Shown piece after piece: positions 39,557 to 47,950 of a DNA stretch of 64,000 nt. The DNA lies in assembly GCA_016200045.1 (NCBI GenBank), contig JACQFN010000016.1:124001-188000 (forward strand). Direction: 5' to 3'. How positions within the stretch are numbered: position 1 is the stretch's first letter; every line of letters begins with the position of its first letter. The notes beneath the pieces are model-generated. The model did no database searches. It was not told the DNA's origin and was given only the letters and a program-made list of their open reading frames with translations. The DNA is from Nitrososphaerota archaeon. GTDB lineage: Archaea; Thermoproteota; Nitrososphaeria; Nitrososphaerales; Gagatemarchaeaceae. A program made the position numbers and the translations under genes.

Positions 39557-40355
39557 CCTTTGCTTCCTCCTCCATGTCAGGCGCAGCAAGCGCTCCGAGG
39601 GACGACTCCGTCCAGATTGTGAGCCTCCCTGGGACTCCGCCCGGTGCGAGGTCCAGGACGTTGAGGCTCTCCACCCTTACGACGTCGAGCCCGGGAATCC
39701 CTCCCGCAGCCTTCCCTACTCCTCTGTCGTTCGTAACCACAATCAACGGCCCGACCTTGGACGAGTAGACCCGACCCCGGAGCCTGCTCTTCCCCGTCAG
39801 CCTCTTGGTCCCTTCAAGGATTCTCCTAAGTTCAGGCTCGAGGTCAACGTTCTCCAAGAAAGAGACGAGCTCCGAAGTCTTCTCCACCGCTTCGATCTCG
39901 TCGCTCACCACCATGGGGAGGCTGAGCTTCTTCACGTTGTGTCCCCTCGCCTTTACGGAATCGAGGTCTGCGGTGTATGCAATCGCCGACCGGGTAGCAA
40001 GCCTCCTCTCCTTCTTGTTCGCCCTCAGGTAAATCACCTTCTCCGATTTTGGAGGATGCGGGAGTCTCCCCTTCACGACGCTCGCCACCCCTCCGGCCAA
40101 CCCTCCACGCGAGTACCTCTCACCCTTCACCCTGGGGATCCTCGACCTTCCGGTGCCCGTGGGCGGGCTGTGCGTCTCGGCGGTCGTACGTTCTCCGGCC
40201 ATAGGGTCTCTTCCCTGAGGCTGCAACCCGTGGCTGCGCACGATCCAGAACATCCGCTTGATCAGGTCTGGCCGGAGCTGACCTTCGAACACCGGGGGCA
40301 AGTCGACCTTCCCTGCTGCCTTCCCGTCCAAACCAACGACTTCGGTCTTCATCAT
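39546..40355 (-). CDS. rplD: Ribosomal protein uL4
   Basis: A 269-residue archaeal/eukaryotic-type uL4 lining the exit tunnel. Landmarks: GKVDLPPVFEGQLRPDLIKR, the long loop with GGLAGGVASVVKG, YTADLDSVKARGHNVKKLSLPMVVSDEIE and the C-terminal PGLDVVRVESLNVLDLAPGG. The order between uL3 and uL23 is standard. The C-terminus ends in an acidic/Ala tail. Confidence 0.95.
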   Translation of the reverse strand: MMKTEVVGLDGKAAGKVDLPPVFEGQLRPDLIKRMFWIVRSHGLQPQGRDPMAGERTTAETHSPPTGTGRSRIPRVKGERYSRGGLAGGVASVVKGRLPHPPKSEKVIYLRANKKERRLATRSAIAYTADLDSVKARGHNVKKLSLPMVVSDEIEAVEKTSELVSFLENVDLEPELRRILEGTKRLTGKSRLRGRVYSSKVGPLIVVTNDRGVGKAAGGIPGLDVVRVESLNVLDLAPGGVPGRLTIWTESSLGALAAPDMEEEAKVEA

Positions 40356-40366
40356 GACATCTGCCC

Positions 40367-41314
40367 CTATCTCGCGACCGTGCTTACCTCTACGACCTGC
40401 GGCGGCGCGTGAGACTTCGACTGTCCCCTTGCCCTCTGCCTGACCATGACGAACCTGTTGGCAGGCCCGGGGACAGAACCTCTGAGTACCGCGTACTCAC
40501 CCCTGACCTCTCCGAAGTGCAGGAATCCTCCCGCCGGGGTTATCGGCTTTTCCTGGGCGTTGCCTACGATTAGGATCCTCTTTCCGGTCTCAGTCCTCTG
40601 GTGGAATCCCATCTGCCCTGCCCTGGCGACGGTGTACATCACGGCCGCGGGGTGCCAGGGTCCTATGACTCCGACCGCCCTTACGCTCTTTCTCGACTTG
40701 TGCTGCTTCCGCTTGATCCCAAACCTCGTTACCGGTCCCTCGAACCCCTTCCCCTTTGTTATCCCGAGGACATCAACGTACATTCCCGCCTTGAAGACGT
40801 CCGCGAACTTGACCTTCTTGCCGAGAATCCCGAAGACGTACTCCGCCTGGGCCTTCAGGTCAGCCCCAGAGACTCCGACCTCCATCACGATGGGCTTCTT
40901 CTGAGAGAGGCCCACTTCGCTAGGGATTACGGAGACGACCACAGCCACGCGGGACGCCTTGGAGAGAGGAAGGCTCTCGAGGGTCGCCTTCGTCGGAGCC
41001 CAGACGTCCGCGATGGGCAGGTCCTTGCCGTCTTCGTGCGAGTAAAACCTGATCCCTTTCACTTCCGCATCGGGGAGTGATATGACGCTGGAGACATTGA
41101 AAAGAGGCTTTCCGAAGTTGGGGGTCTTCGCCCTGTCGTCTACTGTGATGACGTGCACGGTCCCCGCCTTGAACCCGGGGAACGCAAGCATCGTCGGTTT
41201 CTCTGCCTTGACAGTCGGCCACGTCCTGACCCTCGGAAGCATGCTCTTTGCACGCCCTCTGGGCCTGTAGGCGAGACTACCCCGTCTAGGCGCAGAATGC
41301 TTTCTGTGACCCAT
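40367..41314 (-). CDS. rplC: Ribosomal protein uL3
   Basis: A 315-residue archaeal uL3, one of the earliest assembly proteins of the large subunit. Typical features: MGHRKHSAPRRGSLAYRPRGRA at the N-terminus, VDVLGITKGKGFEGPVTRFGIKRKQHKS and GFHQRTETGKRI (the loop near the peptidyl transferase centre). First ribosomal gene of the operon, 54 bp downstream of the SPOUT methyltransferase gene. Confidence 0.97.
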   Translation of the reverse strand: MGHRKHSAPRRGSLAYRPRGRAKSMLPRVRTWPTVKAEKPTMLAFPGFKAGTVHVITVDDRAKTPNFGKPLFNVSSVISLPDAEVKGIRFYSHEDGKDLPIADVWAPTKATLESLPLSKASRVAVVVSVIPSEVGLSQKKPIVMEVGVSGADLKAQAEYVFGILGKKVKFADVFKAGMYVDVLGITKGKGFEGPVTRFGIKRKQHKSRKSVRAVGVIGPWHPAAVMYTVARAGQMGFHQRTETGKRILIVGNAQEKPITPAGGFLHFGEVRGEYAVLRGSVPGPANRFVMVRQRARGQSKSHAPPQVVEVSTVAR

Positions 41315-41368
41315 TTCACACTAACACCCTTTCTCAAACCCCGTTTTGGATTCCGCACTTAAACCTTC

Positions 41369-42184
41369 TCAGGATATGAGATTGCTTACGACGTTGAGAC
41401 CGGCGAAGATGGCTTCCTCCGTCCTCACAGTCTCGGTGTGCTGTTCTGCAAACAGATTCAGGACGAAGTCCACCTTTCGAGGAAGGTCTGCGCCGACCAG
41501 GTCGAAGAGGCCCCGGGTCGGCGAGCCAAAAATGAGTTTCACTCCAGGAGAAGATCTTAGTGCGGCCTCGAGAGCAGGAACTTGCGACCTGAGCCCGTCT
41601 CCCACCCTCGAAGTCGCGACCTTCAGCGGGAACCTAGGGTCGACGAAGACATGTTCCAACGAGACAGCTTCGACTTCGTAACCCCAGTAGCCTGTCGCTG
41701 CCCCTCTTACTATGAGTTCCACTTCGAACGGGTCCTTGGAAGTCACCCTGACTGTGACCCTCTTGTTGGCGCCCAGCCCTTTGTTGAGCCTGGGGTGCCT
41801 GTCCAGGCCTATGTCGACCGACCCGTCAGAATTTGTCACCCCTTCCCTGGTCTCCCCCACTTCCAGGCTCTGAACCTGCACCTTCGGCTTGTGGGATGGA
41901 ATCCTGAGAGGAGGGAGGAGTCCGGCGAACTTCAGGGTTTCATCGATCGGGTAGAGGCGCCTCCTAAGATACTGCGGGGTCTCAAGATACTCCAGTACCT
42001 TCCGAATCAGAGCCTGGTCGCCTCCTCGCTTTCCGTCGGAGAACACCTGGACCAGATCCACGCCGTAGATTGAGCATGCCCTGGAAATCAGACCGAGCTT
42101 GACGGTCCTGTCCCTCAGAGATTCGCGCTCCTCTAGGACGGTGTCGGGGATGGCCAGGGCGAGCTTCTTGCCGAGATAGGTCAA
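41369..42184 (-). CDS. SPOUT-fold RNA methyltransferase (DUF171/SPOUT1-like)
   Basis: A 271-residue SPOUT superfamily protein with an inserted OB-like domain (about residues 95-165). N-terminal LALAIPDTVLEERESLRDRT and RACSIYGVDLVQVF, then C-terminal LIFGSPTRGLFDL and FVLNLFAEQHTETVRTEEAI, the knotted SAM-binding part. This family is commonly encoded directly upstream of uL3 in archaea and is related to human SPOUT1/C9orf114. rRNA methylation is the likely role; the target base is not known from sequence. TATA-like sequences lie upstream of 42184. Confidence 0.85.
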   Translation of the reverse strand: MTYLGKKLALAIPDTVLEERESLRDRTVKLGLISRACSIYGVDLVQVFSDGKRGGDQALIRKVLEYLETPQYLRRRLYPIDETLKFAGLLPPLRIPSHKPKVQVQSLEVGETREGVTNSDGSVDIGLDRHPRLNKGLGANKRVTVRVTSKDPFEVELIVRGAATGYWGYEVEAVSLEHVFVDPRFPLKVATSRVGDGLRSQVPALEAALRSSPGVKLIFGSPTRGLFDLVGADLPRKVDFVLNLFAEQHTETVRTEEAIFAGLNVVSNLIS

Positions 42185-42287
42185 CAGTTCGCCAGCTTAT
42201 GCGGCGCTAATTCAGCTTTCTGGGCTACTTGACCGTCTCAGATCATCATCAATGATCGAAAGCATTCTCCCCGGAGTTCGCCAGAGG

Positions 42288-42377
42288 TGGACCGGGGGGG
42301 ATTTGGACCCCCGACCTCCCCCATTCTGGGACTCAATCATGCCAAGGGGGTATCCTACCAGACTAGACTACCGGCCC
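42288..42377 (-). tRNA. tRNA-Ala(GGC) with a 16-nt canonical intron
   Basis: The acceptor GGGCCGG (42377-42371) pairs with CCGGTCC (one G-U), discriminator A at 42288. The D-arm is GTC/GAT. The anticodon stem CCCCC/GGGGG encloses TTGGCA-T, anticodon GGC. A 16-nt intron occupies 42324-42339 at the canonical 37/38 site. Its BHB is clear: exon TTGG pairs with intron CCAG, with 3-nt bulges CAT and AAT and a 2-bp inner helix. The T-loop is TCCAAAT, so the near-universal T at position 55 is C. Mature length 74 nt. Confidence 0.9.
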
Positions 42378-42444
42378 AACGGTTCGCGACTCGACGGTCA
42401 GCGCTCTTTAAGCCTTAATTGGCGTCGGGCCATTACTGCCCTCA

Positions 42445-42771
42445 GTGTCCATATCGATAGACGAATTCTCCAAAGCAGAGATCAGGGTCGGCAAGGTGGT
42501 TATGGTTGAAGACATCCCGACGGCGAGGAAGCCGATGTACAAGATGACCGTCGACTTCGGCGGTTTCACAAGGCAGTGCGTCGGAGGAATCAAGGAGTTT
42601 TATTCGAAGGACCAGATGCAGGGAAGGCAGGTGGTCGCTGTCGTGAATCTGGAACCCAAGTCAGTCGCAGGGGTCACTTCCGAATGCATGCTGCTCGCGG
42701 CCTTCGACGAGACCATGGTTTCACTGTTGGCGCCAGACCGCGAGCTCCCCCTTGGTACCAAAGTGGGGTAG
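42445..42771 (+). CDS. tRNA-binding OB-fold protein (CsaA / MetRS C-terminal-like)
   Basis: A 108-residue stand-alone EMAP/CsaA-type OB fold. Features: FSKAEIRVGKVVMVEDIPTA, KPMYKMTVDFGG, GRQVVAVVNLEPKSVAGVTSECMLLAA. Such proteins bind tRNA non-specifically or attach to methionyl-tRNA synthetase. It is placed between tRNA-Ala and tRNA-Gly genes on the opposite strand. GTG start at 42445. Confidence 0.85.
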   Translation: MSISIDEFSKAEIRVGKVVMVEDIPTARKPMYKMTVDFGGFTRQCVGGIKEFYSKDQMQGRQVVAVVNLEPKSVAGVTSECMLLAAFDETMVSLLAPDRELPLGTKVG

Positions 42772-42805
42772 TCCTTCTACCGGACCGGGCGTCGCAATTC
42801 AAGAG

Positions 42806-42901
42806 TGCGGTGGCCGGGATTTGAATTCCCGGACCCTCTTGGGTCTCCCGAGTTAGTAGCGTGGCAGGCTACTGTCCTGGACTAGGCTAGACGACCACCG
42901 C
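42806..42901 (-). tRNA. tRNA-Gly(GCC) with a 21-nt intron at the T-stem/T-loop junction
   Basis: The acceptor GCGGTGG pairs with CCACCGC, discriminator A (42806). D-arm GTC/GAC; anticodon stem GTAGC/GCTAC around CTGCCAC, anticodon GCC. A 21-nt intron occupies 42826-42846, between positions 53 and 54. Exon CTCG pairs with intron CGGG (one U-G); bulges GGA and AAT; inner helix GACCC/GGGTC with loop AAGA: a complete BHB. Spliced, the T-arm becomes TCGGG-TTCAAAT-CCCGG and the tRNA is 75 nt. Confidence 0.9.
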
Positions 42902-42945
42902 ACCGAAACGGCCTGACTTTAGGGGGCAGATATAGGTTACAACTT

Positions 42946-43893
42946 CTACCTTGCTCTACCAGCGAATCCTGCGATCAAGTTGACTACGCACGTCGCCGCG
43001 ACTATCTGCGATCGACCCGTCGGGTCCAAAGACGGGGCGAGCTCGACGACGTCGGCACACGCCGTCTTCTCCTTGCGCGCGAGGATTCGGACGAGCTCCA
43101 TCAAATCACCGGCCGCAATCCCTCCCACGCTCGGCGCGCTCACTCCAGAAACGGCCGAAATGTCGACTGCATCGAGGTCCACGCTCAGGTAGACCGCGTC
43201 TGCCCCTTTCTGGGCGGTCGCAAACGACTCCTCAGCGACTCTTGTCACCCCTTTTTTCCTTAGGCTATCGGCGGTCACCACGTCGACTCCGAGCTTCCTC
43301 GCCTTCTCAGCATAATCCGCGGAGTTCAGGAAGCCGTGGATTCCAATCTCCGAAACTCTCTCTGCGTCGAGTCCGGGGACTGATTCTATCGCAAGGCCAT
43401 ACGACGACCCACTGGTCGGCTTCCCTTCTATCTCCCCGCGCAGGTCGAGATGCGAGTCTACAGTGACGAGCCCAATCTCTCCGAGCCTGTTGGCGGTCGC
43501 CCTAAGCGCCGGAAGCGAAATGCTGTTGTCCCCTCCCAGGAGAACAAGCAGCGAGCCTTGAACGAGCGATTGCGCGACCTCGGGTTCGAGCGCCTGATGA
43601 AAACGCACGACATCGTCCGAGCCCGGGACCACGTCCCCCAAGTCCGTGACCTTCGTCCGAGCCAGGCCCATCCCGAGCTCCAAGCTGTAGTTCGAAAAGA
43701 AAGAAAGTGACTCTCTAATCGCCTTGGGACCTCCTGCCGCCCCTCTCCTGCCAAGGACCCCTCCGTCGAAGGGGACCCCGAGAATGTTGACCCCGTTGGG
43801 CCTGGGCCTTGTATCCTTGCCGATCATCTCGATCAGCCTGCGGTCGTTCGGATCTTTGTACCGCGGTGCAGGGTAGTGGGGAGGCCGCCTCAA
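42946..43893 (-). CDS. hutG: Ureohydrolase-family protein, probably formimidoylglutamase
   Basis: A 315-residue arginase-fold enzyme. In a hut cluster the likely reaction is hydrolysis of N-formimidoyl-glutamate to glutamate and formamide, the last pathway step. Metal motifs: DSHLDLR and SVDLDAVD are intact, with GVSAPSVGG following. The first motif is GGDNS instead of the usual GGDHS, so a manganese-binding His is replaced by Asn. Agmatinase-like activity is an alternative. It is divergent from hutH with a 76-bp gap holding TATA-like AATTAAAGATAT. Confidence 0.8.
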   Translation of the reverse strand: MRRPPHYPAPRYKDPNDRRLIEMIGKDTRPRPNGVNILGVPFDGGVLGRRGAAGGPKAIRESLSFFSNYSLELGMGLARTKVTDLGDVVPGSDDVVRFHQALEPEVAQSLVQGSLLVLLGGDNSISLPALRATANRLGEIGLVTVDSHLDLRGEIEGKPTSGSSYGLAIESVPGLDAERVSEIGIHGFLNSADYAEKARKLGVDVVTADSLRKKGVTRVAEESFATAQKGADAVYLSVDLDAVDISAVSGVSAPSVGGIAAGDLMELVRILARKEKTACADVVELAPSLDPTGRSQIVAATCVVNLIAGFAGRAR

Positions 43894-43969
43894 CGTTCTG
43901 GATTGGGGCGCGCAACCAAATTAAAGATATTTGAAGGCATGAAACGCTCTCAGAGGGGTCGGTATCTGA

Positions 43970-46603
43970 TTGACAGTGCTGCTTGACGGAAACTCGCTAA
44001 CCCTGAAGTCAGCTATGTCAGTCGTGCGCGGGGAAAAGGTCAGGATCTCGCCCGCGAGCATCAGACGAATGCAGAGGTTCCGGGACAAGCTCGAGGATAA
44101 GCTCGCAGTCGGGGAAGTCGTCTACGGCGTCAACACCGGGTTCGGGTCTCTCTCGGACAAGAGGGTCAGGCCCGGCGACATCAAGAAGCTGCAGCTCAAT
44201 CTGATCAGGAGCCATGCCGCGGGCCTCGGGAAGCACATGCCAGATGGCGTGGTGAGGGCTGCCATGCTCATCCGCTTGAACGGTCTGCTGAGGGGGAATA
44301 GCGCCACCAGACCCGAGATCGCAGAGCAACTGATGCAGATGATCAACAGAGGGGTGACCCCCCACGTCCCAGAATTCGGCTCGCTGGGAGCCTGCCTTCC
44401 GGGGGACTCCCTAGTTTACACAAATCCTTCCGGTCCCGTGCCCATTTCCGAAGTCAAGCCGGGAGACAAGGTGTACTCCTTCATTGGCGACCTCGAGAAG
44501 GTCAGAGTCCACGACCGAGACGGAGCCCCCAACAACTTCAGGTATCACTTCCGCAGCGACCTGAAGGTCTGTAGAATCCTGAATGTAATCGACTCAGGGT
44601 CCAAGCAGACATTCAGATTGCAGACCTATTCAAGGGAAATCGTATGCACCGACAACCACCCATTCCTGAAGCTCGTGATCGATCGAAGGGAAAGGGGCCA
44701 GAGGGCTGCCTACTCCCTGAAGTGGACCCCGCTTAAGGACTTGAAACCCGGGGACCTCATTCTTGCAGTCAAGAGCCTCCCCAAGGGCGGAACGAGCAGG
44801 CCCCTGGACCTTCCCTACCTTCAAGAGACCAATGCTGACTTCCTCAGACTGCTTGGCATGATTCTCGGGGATGGCTACGTGATGAGAAACATGAAAGCAA
44901 TCTCAATAGCACTTCCTCCTTGTGAAGAACGCGAAACCTACGTTGCACTGATAGCGCGACTCACTGGAAAAGAACCGTCACGTTACAACGATTCGATTGT
45001 AATTCATAGCAAGCTCCTAGGGAGCACGGTGACACGTCTGGGATTTGCTAGAAAAGCGCTCGAGAAACGGGTACCCGCCTGGGTCTACTCATTACCATTT
45101 GATCAACGAGTAGCGTTTCTTGAAGGGTACATCGACGCAGACGCAACTTCCCAGAACGTAATGAAGAGACACAAGGATGGTCATGTCTGGCACCAGGACA
45201 CGGTAACCTTCGAAATCCCGAACGGAAACCTAGTCAAGGATTTGCGTGTTCTGGCGATCTCTTGCGGGATGAGATGTGGGAAAGTACGGTCGAGGGACAA
45301 GGTGAGGGGTCTTTGGTTCAACGGACGGAAGACCTACGACTACAGGAAACCATCCAAATCATTCGCCTTCACCGTGATGAAACGCAACTTCTTCCCGTAT
45401 TCGTACAGCGGCAAGGTGAACATCGACACTTCGTCTGATAATTTCCACTTCGACAAGGTTGTTTCAATCAAACCCGACCGGATGCAGCAGGTATTCGACA
45501 TTCAGGTCGAAGGGAGCCACAACTTCGTCTCTGAAGGACTGCTCGTCCACAACAGCGGTGACCTCATTCCGTCCGCGCACATGGCCCTGGCGATGGTCGG
45601 TGAAGGCAGGGCCGAGTACAGGGGCGAGTGCATCGATGCGGGGAAGGCGCTGGCCCGGGCGGGGATGAAGCCCATCGAACTGCAGGCCAAGTCGGGTCTG
45701 TCACTAATCAACGGGACGAGCTTCACCAACGCGCTCGCCTGCACGGTGACCGAGCAGGGTGGCATCCTTCTTGAGGCAGGAAACTCCTCCGTTTCCCTGA
45801 CCAGCGAAGCCCTCGGCGCGTGCTCTCAGTCGTTCGACCCCCGCCTGGTCGGGATGAAGCGTGATTCTGGCCAGGCTCATGTCGCGAGGCGGATCCGTGC
45901 GCTCCTCAAGGGAAGCGGTAGGATAAGGGAGTTCCCCATTCCGCAGGACCCTTACTCCATCAGGTGTGCCCCGCAGGTCCACGGCGCCATGAAAGACTCG
46001 CTTGACTTCGCCCAGAGGCTCGTGGTAGAAGAGATGAACTCCGTATCCGACAACCCGATAATCATGGAAGACGGGACCCTGCTCCACGGGGGCAACTTCC
46101 ACGCCCAGCCGCTGGCCATGGCACTGGACCTGCTCTCGCTTTCGATTTCCTACTTGGGAGTGATCTCGCTCTCTAGGATTGGGGTACTTCTTTCCAAGTC
46201 TCCGCCTGCGCACATGTACATGGCGAGCAGGCCCGGGCTCGAGTCCGGCCTGATGATACTCCAGTATGCGGCGACCGCCCTAGCTGCCGAAAACTCCAAG
46301 CACATCTACCCGACGTCGGCATACCCGGCGAACGTTTCTGGAGGCATAGAGGACCACGCGAGTCACGGAGTCAACGCAGGGCTGAAGGCTGTCGCTGTCG
46401 CGCGTAATGTCTCGAAGATCCTCGCAATCGAGATGATATGCGCTTCCAACTTCCTCGGGAGCGACATCGCGGGGGTCTCTGACCACTCCTTGAAGGTGTG
46501 CGCCTCTTTGCGCAAGGTCTCCCCCCTCCTGAGCGGAGACCGCTCTATGTCGGATGAAATCGAAAGACTTGCTTCTGTCGTGATTTCAGGCGGCTTGTCC
46601 TAA
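43970..46603 (+). CDS. hutH: Histidine ammonia-lyase containing an intein
   Basis: The 877-codon precursor splits into extein residues 1-141 and 529-877 (490 residues after splicing, the normal HAL length) around a 387-residue intein. Histidine ammonia-lyase converts histidine to urocanate using the MIO cofactor formed from Ala-Ser-Gly. The N-extein ends FGSLGA (Ala141); the C-extein begins SGDLIPSAHMAL (Ser529-Gly530). Other HAL signatures are VYGVNTGFGSLSD and PQDPYSIRCAPQVHGA. TTG start at 43970. Without splicing the active site cannot form. The stop overlaps convergent hutI by 4 bp. Confidence 0.95.
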   Translation: MTVLLDGNSLTLKSAMSVVRGEKVRISPASIRRMQRFRDKLEDKLAVGEVVYGVNTGFGSLSDKRVRPGDIKKLQLNLIRSHAAGLGKHMPDGVVRAAMLIRLNGLLRGNSATRPEIAEQLMQMINRGVTPHVPEFGSLGACLPGDSLVYTNPSGPVPISEVKPGDKVYSFIGDLEKVRVHDRDGAPNNFRYHFRSDLKVCRILNVIDSGSKQTFRLQTYSREIVCTDNHPFLKLVIDRRERGQRAAYSLKWTPLKDLKPGDLILAVKSLPKGGTSRPLDLPYLQETNADFLRLLGMILGDGYVMRNMKAISIALPPCEERETYVALIARLTGKEPSRYNDSIVIHSKLLGSTVTRLGFARKALEKRVPAWVYSLPFDQRVAFLEGYIDADATSQNVMKRHKDGHVWHQDTVTFEIPNGNLVKDLRVLAISCGMRCGKVRSRDKVRGLWFNGRKTYDYRKPSKSFAFTVMKRNFFPYSYSGKVNIDTSSDNFHFDKVVSIKPDRMQQVFDIQVEGSHNFVSEGLLVHNSGDLIPSAHMALAMVGEGRAEYRGECIDAGKALARAGMKPIELQAKSGLSLINGTSFTNALACTVTEQGGILLEAGNSSVSLTSEALGACSQSFDPRLVGMKRDSGQAHVARRIRALLKGSGRIREFPIPQDPYSIRCAPQVHGAMKDSLDFAQRLVVEEMNSVSDNPIIMEDGTLLHGGNFHAQPLAMALDLLSLSISYLGVISLSRIGVLLSKSPPAHMYMASRPGLESGLMILQYAATALAAENSKHIYPTSAYPANVSGGIEDHASHGVNAGLKAVAVARNVSKILAIEMICASNFLGSDIAGVSDHSLKVCASLRKVSPLLSGDRSMSDEIERLASVVISGGLS
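44393..45553 (+). mobile_element. LAGLIDADG intein inserted in the HutH MIO triad
   Basis: 387 residues, Cys142 to Asn528. Splicing blocks: N-terminal CLPGDSLVYT (block A), CTDNHPF with Thr227 and His230 (block B), C-terminal VFDIQVEGSHNFVSEG and LLVHN (blocks F and G), followed by Ser529 as the +1 nucleophile. Homing endonuclease motifs: LLGMILGDGYV (residues 294-304) and FLEGYIDADAT (383-393), each retaining the acidic residue, so the endonuclease may be active. The endonuclease part (about 44880-45230) is visibly poorer in GC than the flanking hutH sequence, consistent with horizontal arrival. Confidence 0.95.
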
Positions 46604-47847
46604 GCGGCTGCTGCATCAAAGACCACCTTTCCGCATCTGACCACCTTCGAAACGTACCGCCCGCCCACTCTGTACGGCAGGAACCTGTAGCTTGGGACCG
46701 AATGCACCACGAAGTCCGCCCTCTTCCCCACCTCAAGACTTCCGATGTCCTTCCTCCCTATCGCCGCAGCAGCGTTCGAGGTGAAACCCATCACTGACTG
46801 CGCGGGCGAGAGCTTCAGAGCCGTGCACGCGACAGCCATCACGATCTGGGGGGACTCGACCCATGAGTTCGGGCTGAGGTCCGTCCCCAGGGCAACCCTG
46901 CAACCAGCCTTGACGAAGGCTTGGGCGTCGGCGTACTTGATCCCCGAATAGAGCGACGTCGTCGGGAGAAGGACCGGGACGACCCCTTCCCGAGCCATCT
47001 TCAGGACCCCCTCATGGTCCGCGTACCCAAGATGGTCGGCAGAAGTGCACCCGGCCTCGGCAGCCAGCGATGCGCCTTTGGTGTCGCTGAACTCGTCGGC
47101 GTGAATTTTTAGGGCAAAGCGGAGCCTCTTCGATGCTGACAGATAACGGGCGCATTCGTCTCTGGAGAAGACTCCCTCCTCGCAGAAGCAGTCCGAGAAC
47201 GCGGGGCGGTCCCTGAGGCCTGCGATGAACGGGAGCATTCTTTTGATGGCATAGTCCACATGGTCACCCGACGTCCTGAATTCGGGATGCTTCGCGTGCA
47301 ATCCGAGGAAAGTAGCAGTGAGGTCCGCGCCGGCTGACCTTCTCAGGGCAGCAATCGACTTCAGTAGCTTGATTTCTTCTTTGAGCCTCCCTCCGTATCC
47401 GGTCTTCACCTCGATCGTAGTCACACCGTTCGCCTGGAGCTGGTTGAGCCTCGACTTCGACTGTTCGACGATTTTCGAAACAGAAGACCGACCCGTCTCG
47501 CGAAAGGTCTTGAGGATGCCCCCGCCCGACTTCAATATGCTGGTGTAACTCTCGCCTCGACCCTTTCGTTCGAGCTCGTCTTCCCTGCTCCCTGAGAAAA
47601 CGAGATGAGTGTGGGGGTCGACGAACCCGGGCGTTACGACGCCTTGTCCCGCGTCCATGACCTTCCCTACCTTCCCGAAGCTTTTTCGCCTGAACTCGCC
47701 GGTGGTTCCCACCCAGGCGACGTCCCCGTTGATGGAAAGCAACGCCCCATCTTCTATGATTCCAAGCGACGAGACGTCGTCGTCTGTCGCATCTGCACCC
47801 GAACAGACGAGAAGCTCTCTGGCGTTGATCACCGCGACCGAGGCCAA
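46600..47847 (-). CDS. hutI: Imidazolonepropionase
   Basis: A 415-residue amidohydrolase opening the imidazolone ring to formimidoyl-glutamate, the third histidine-degradation step. Metal motif DPHTHLVFSGSREDE near residue 75, then GRGESYTSILKSGGGIL, KIHADEFSD (catalytic Glu/His area), SADHLGYADHEGV and GTDLSPNSWVES with the metal-binding Asp. TTG start at 47847. It is divergent from hutU with about 100 bp of shared promoter region. Confidence 0.95.
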   Translation of the reverse strand: MASVAVINARELLVCSGADATDDDVSSLGIIEDGALLSINGDVAWVGTTGEFRRKSFGKVGKVMDAGQGVVTPGFVDPHTHLVFSGSREDELERKGRGESYTSILKSGGGILKTFRETGRSSVSKIVEQSKSRLNQLQANGVTTIEVKTGYGGRLKEEIKLLKSIAALRRSAGADLTATFLGLHAKHPEFRTSGDHVDYAIKRMLPFIAGLRDRPAFSDCFCEEGVFSRDECARYLSASKRLRFALKIHADEFSDTKGASLAAEAGCTSADHLGYADHEGVLKMAREGVVPVLLPTTSLYSGIKYADAQAFVKAGCRVALGTDLSPNSWVESPQIVMAVACTALKLSPAQSVMGFTSNAAAAIGRKDIGSLEVGKRADFVVHSVPSYRFLPYRVGGRYVSKVVRCGKVVFDAAAA

Positions 47848-47920
47848 TGTAGTCTCCCAATCCCGGACTCCCCATCGGTCATAAGGATGCCGACATCTTC
47901 TCGCAGGCCGCTCCGAATTC

Positions 47921-47927
47921 TTATAAC
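47921..47927 (+). promoter_or_regulatory. TATA-like box of hutU
   Basis: TTATAAC centred about 27 bp before ATG 47951, the usual spacing for a leaderless archaeal start. This supports ATG 47951 over TTG 47939 as the hutU start. Confidence 0.55.
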
Positions 47928-47950
47928 GTCAGACGAGGTTGAAGAGACCA

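Noticed and set aside
44393-45553. Reading the hutH insertion as a simple domain insertion or group I intron
   Set aside because: The frame stays open throughout, ends in His-Asn before Ser, and has blocks A, B, F and G plus LAGLIDADG motifs. An intein is the only consistent explanation.
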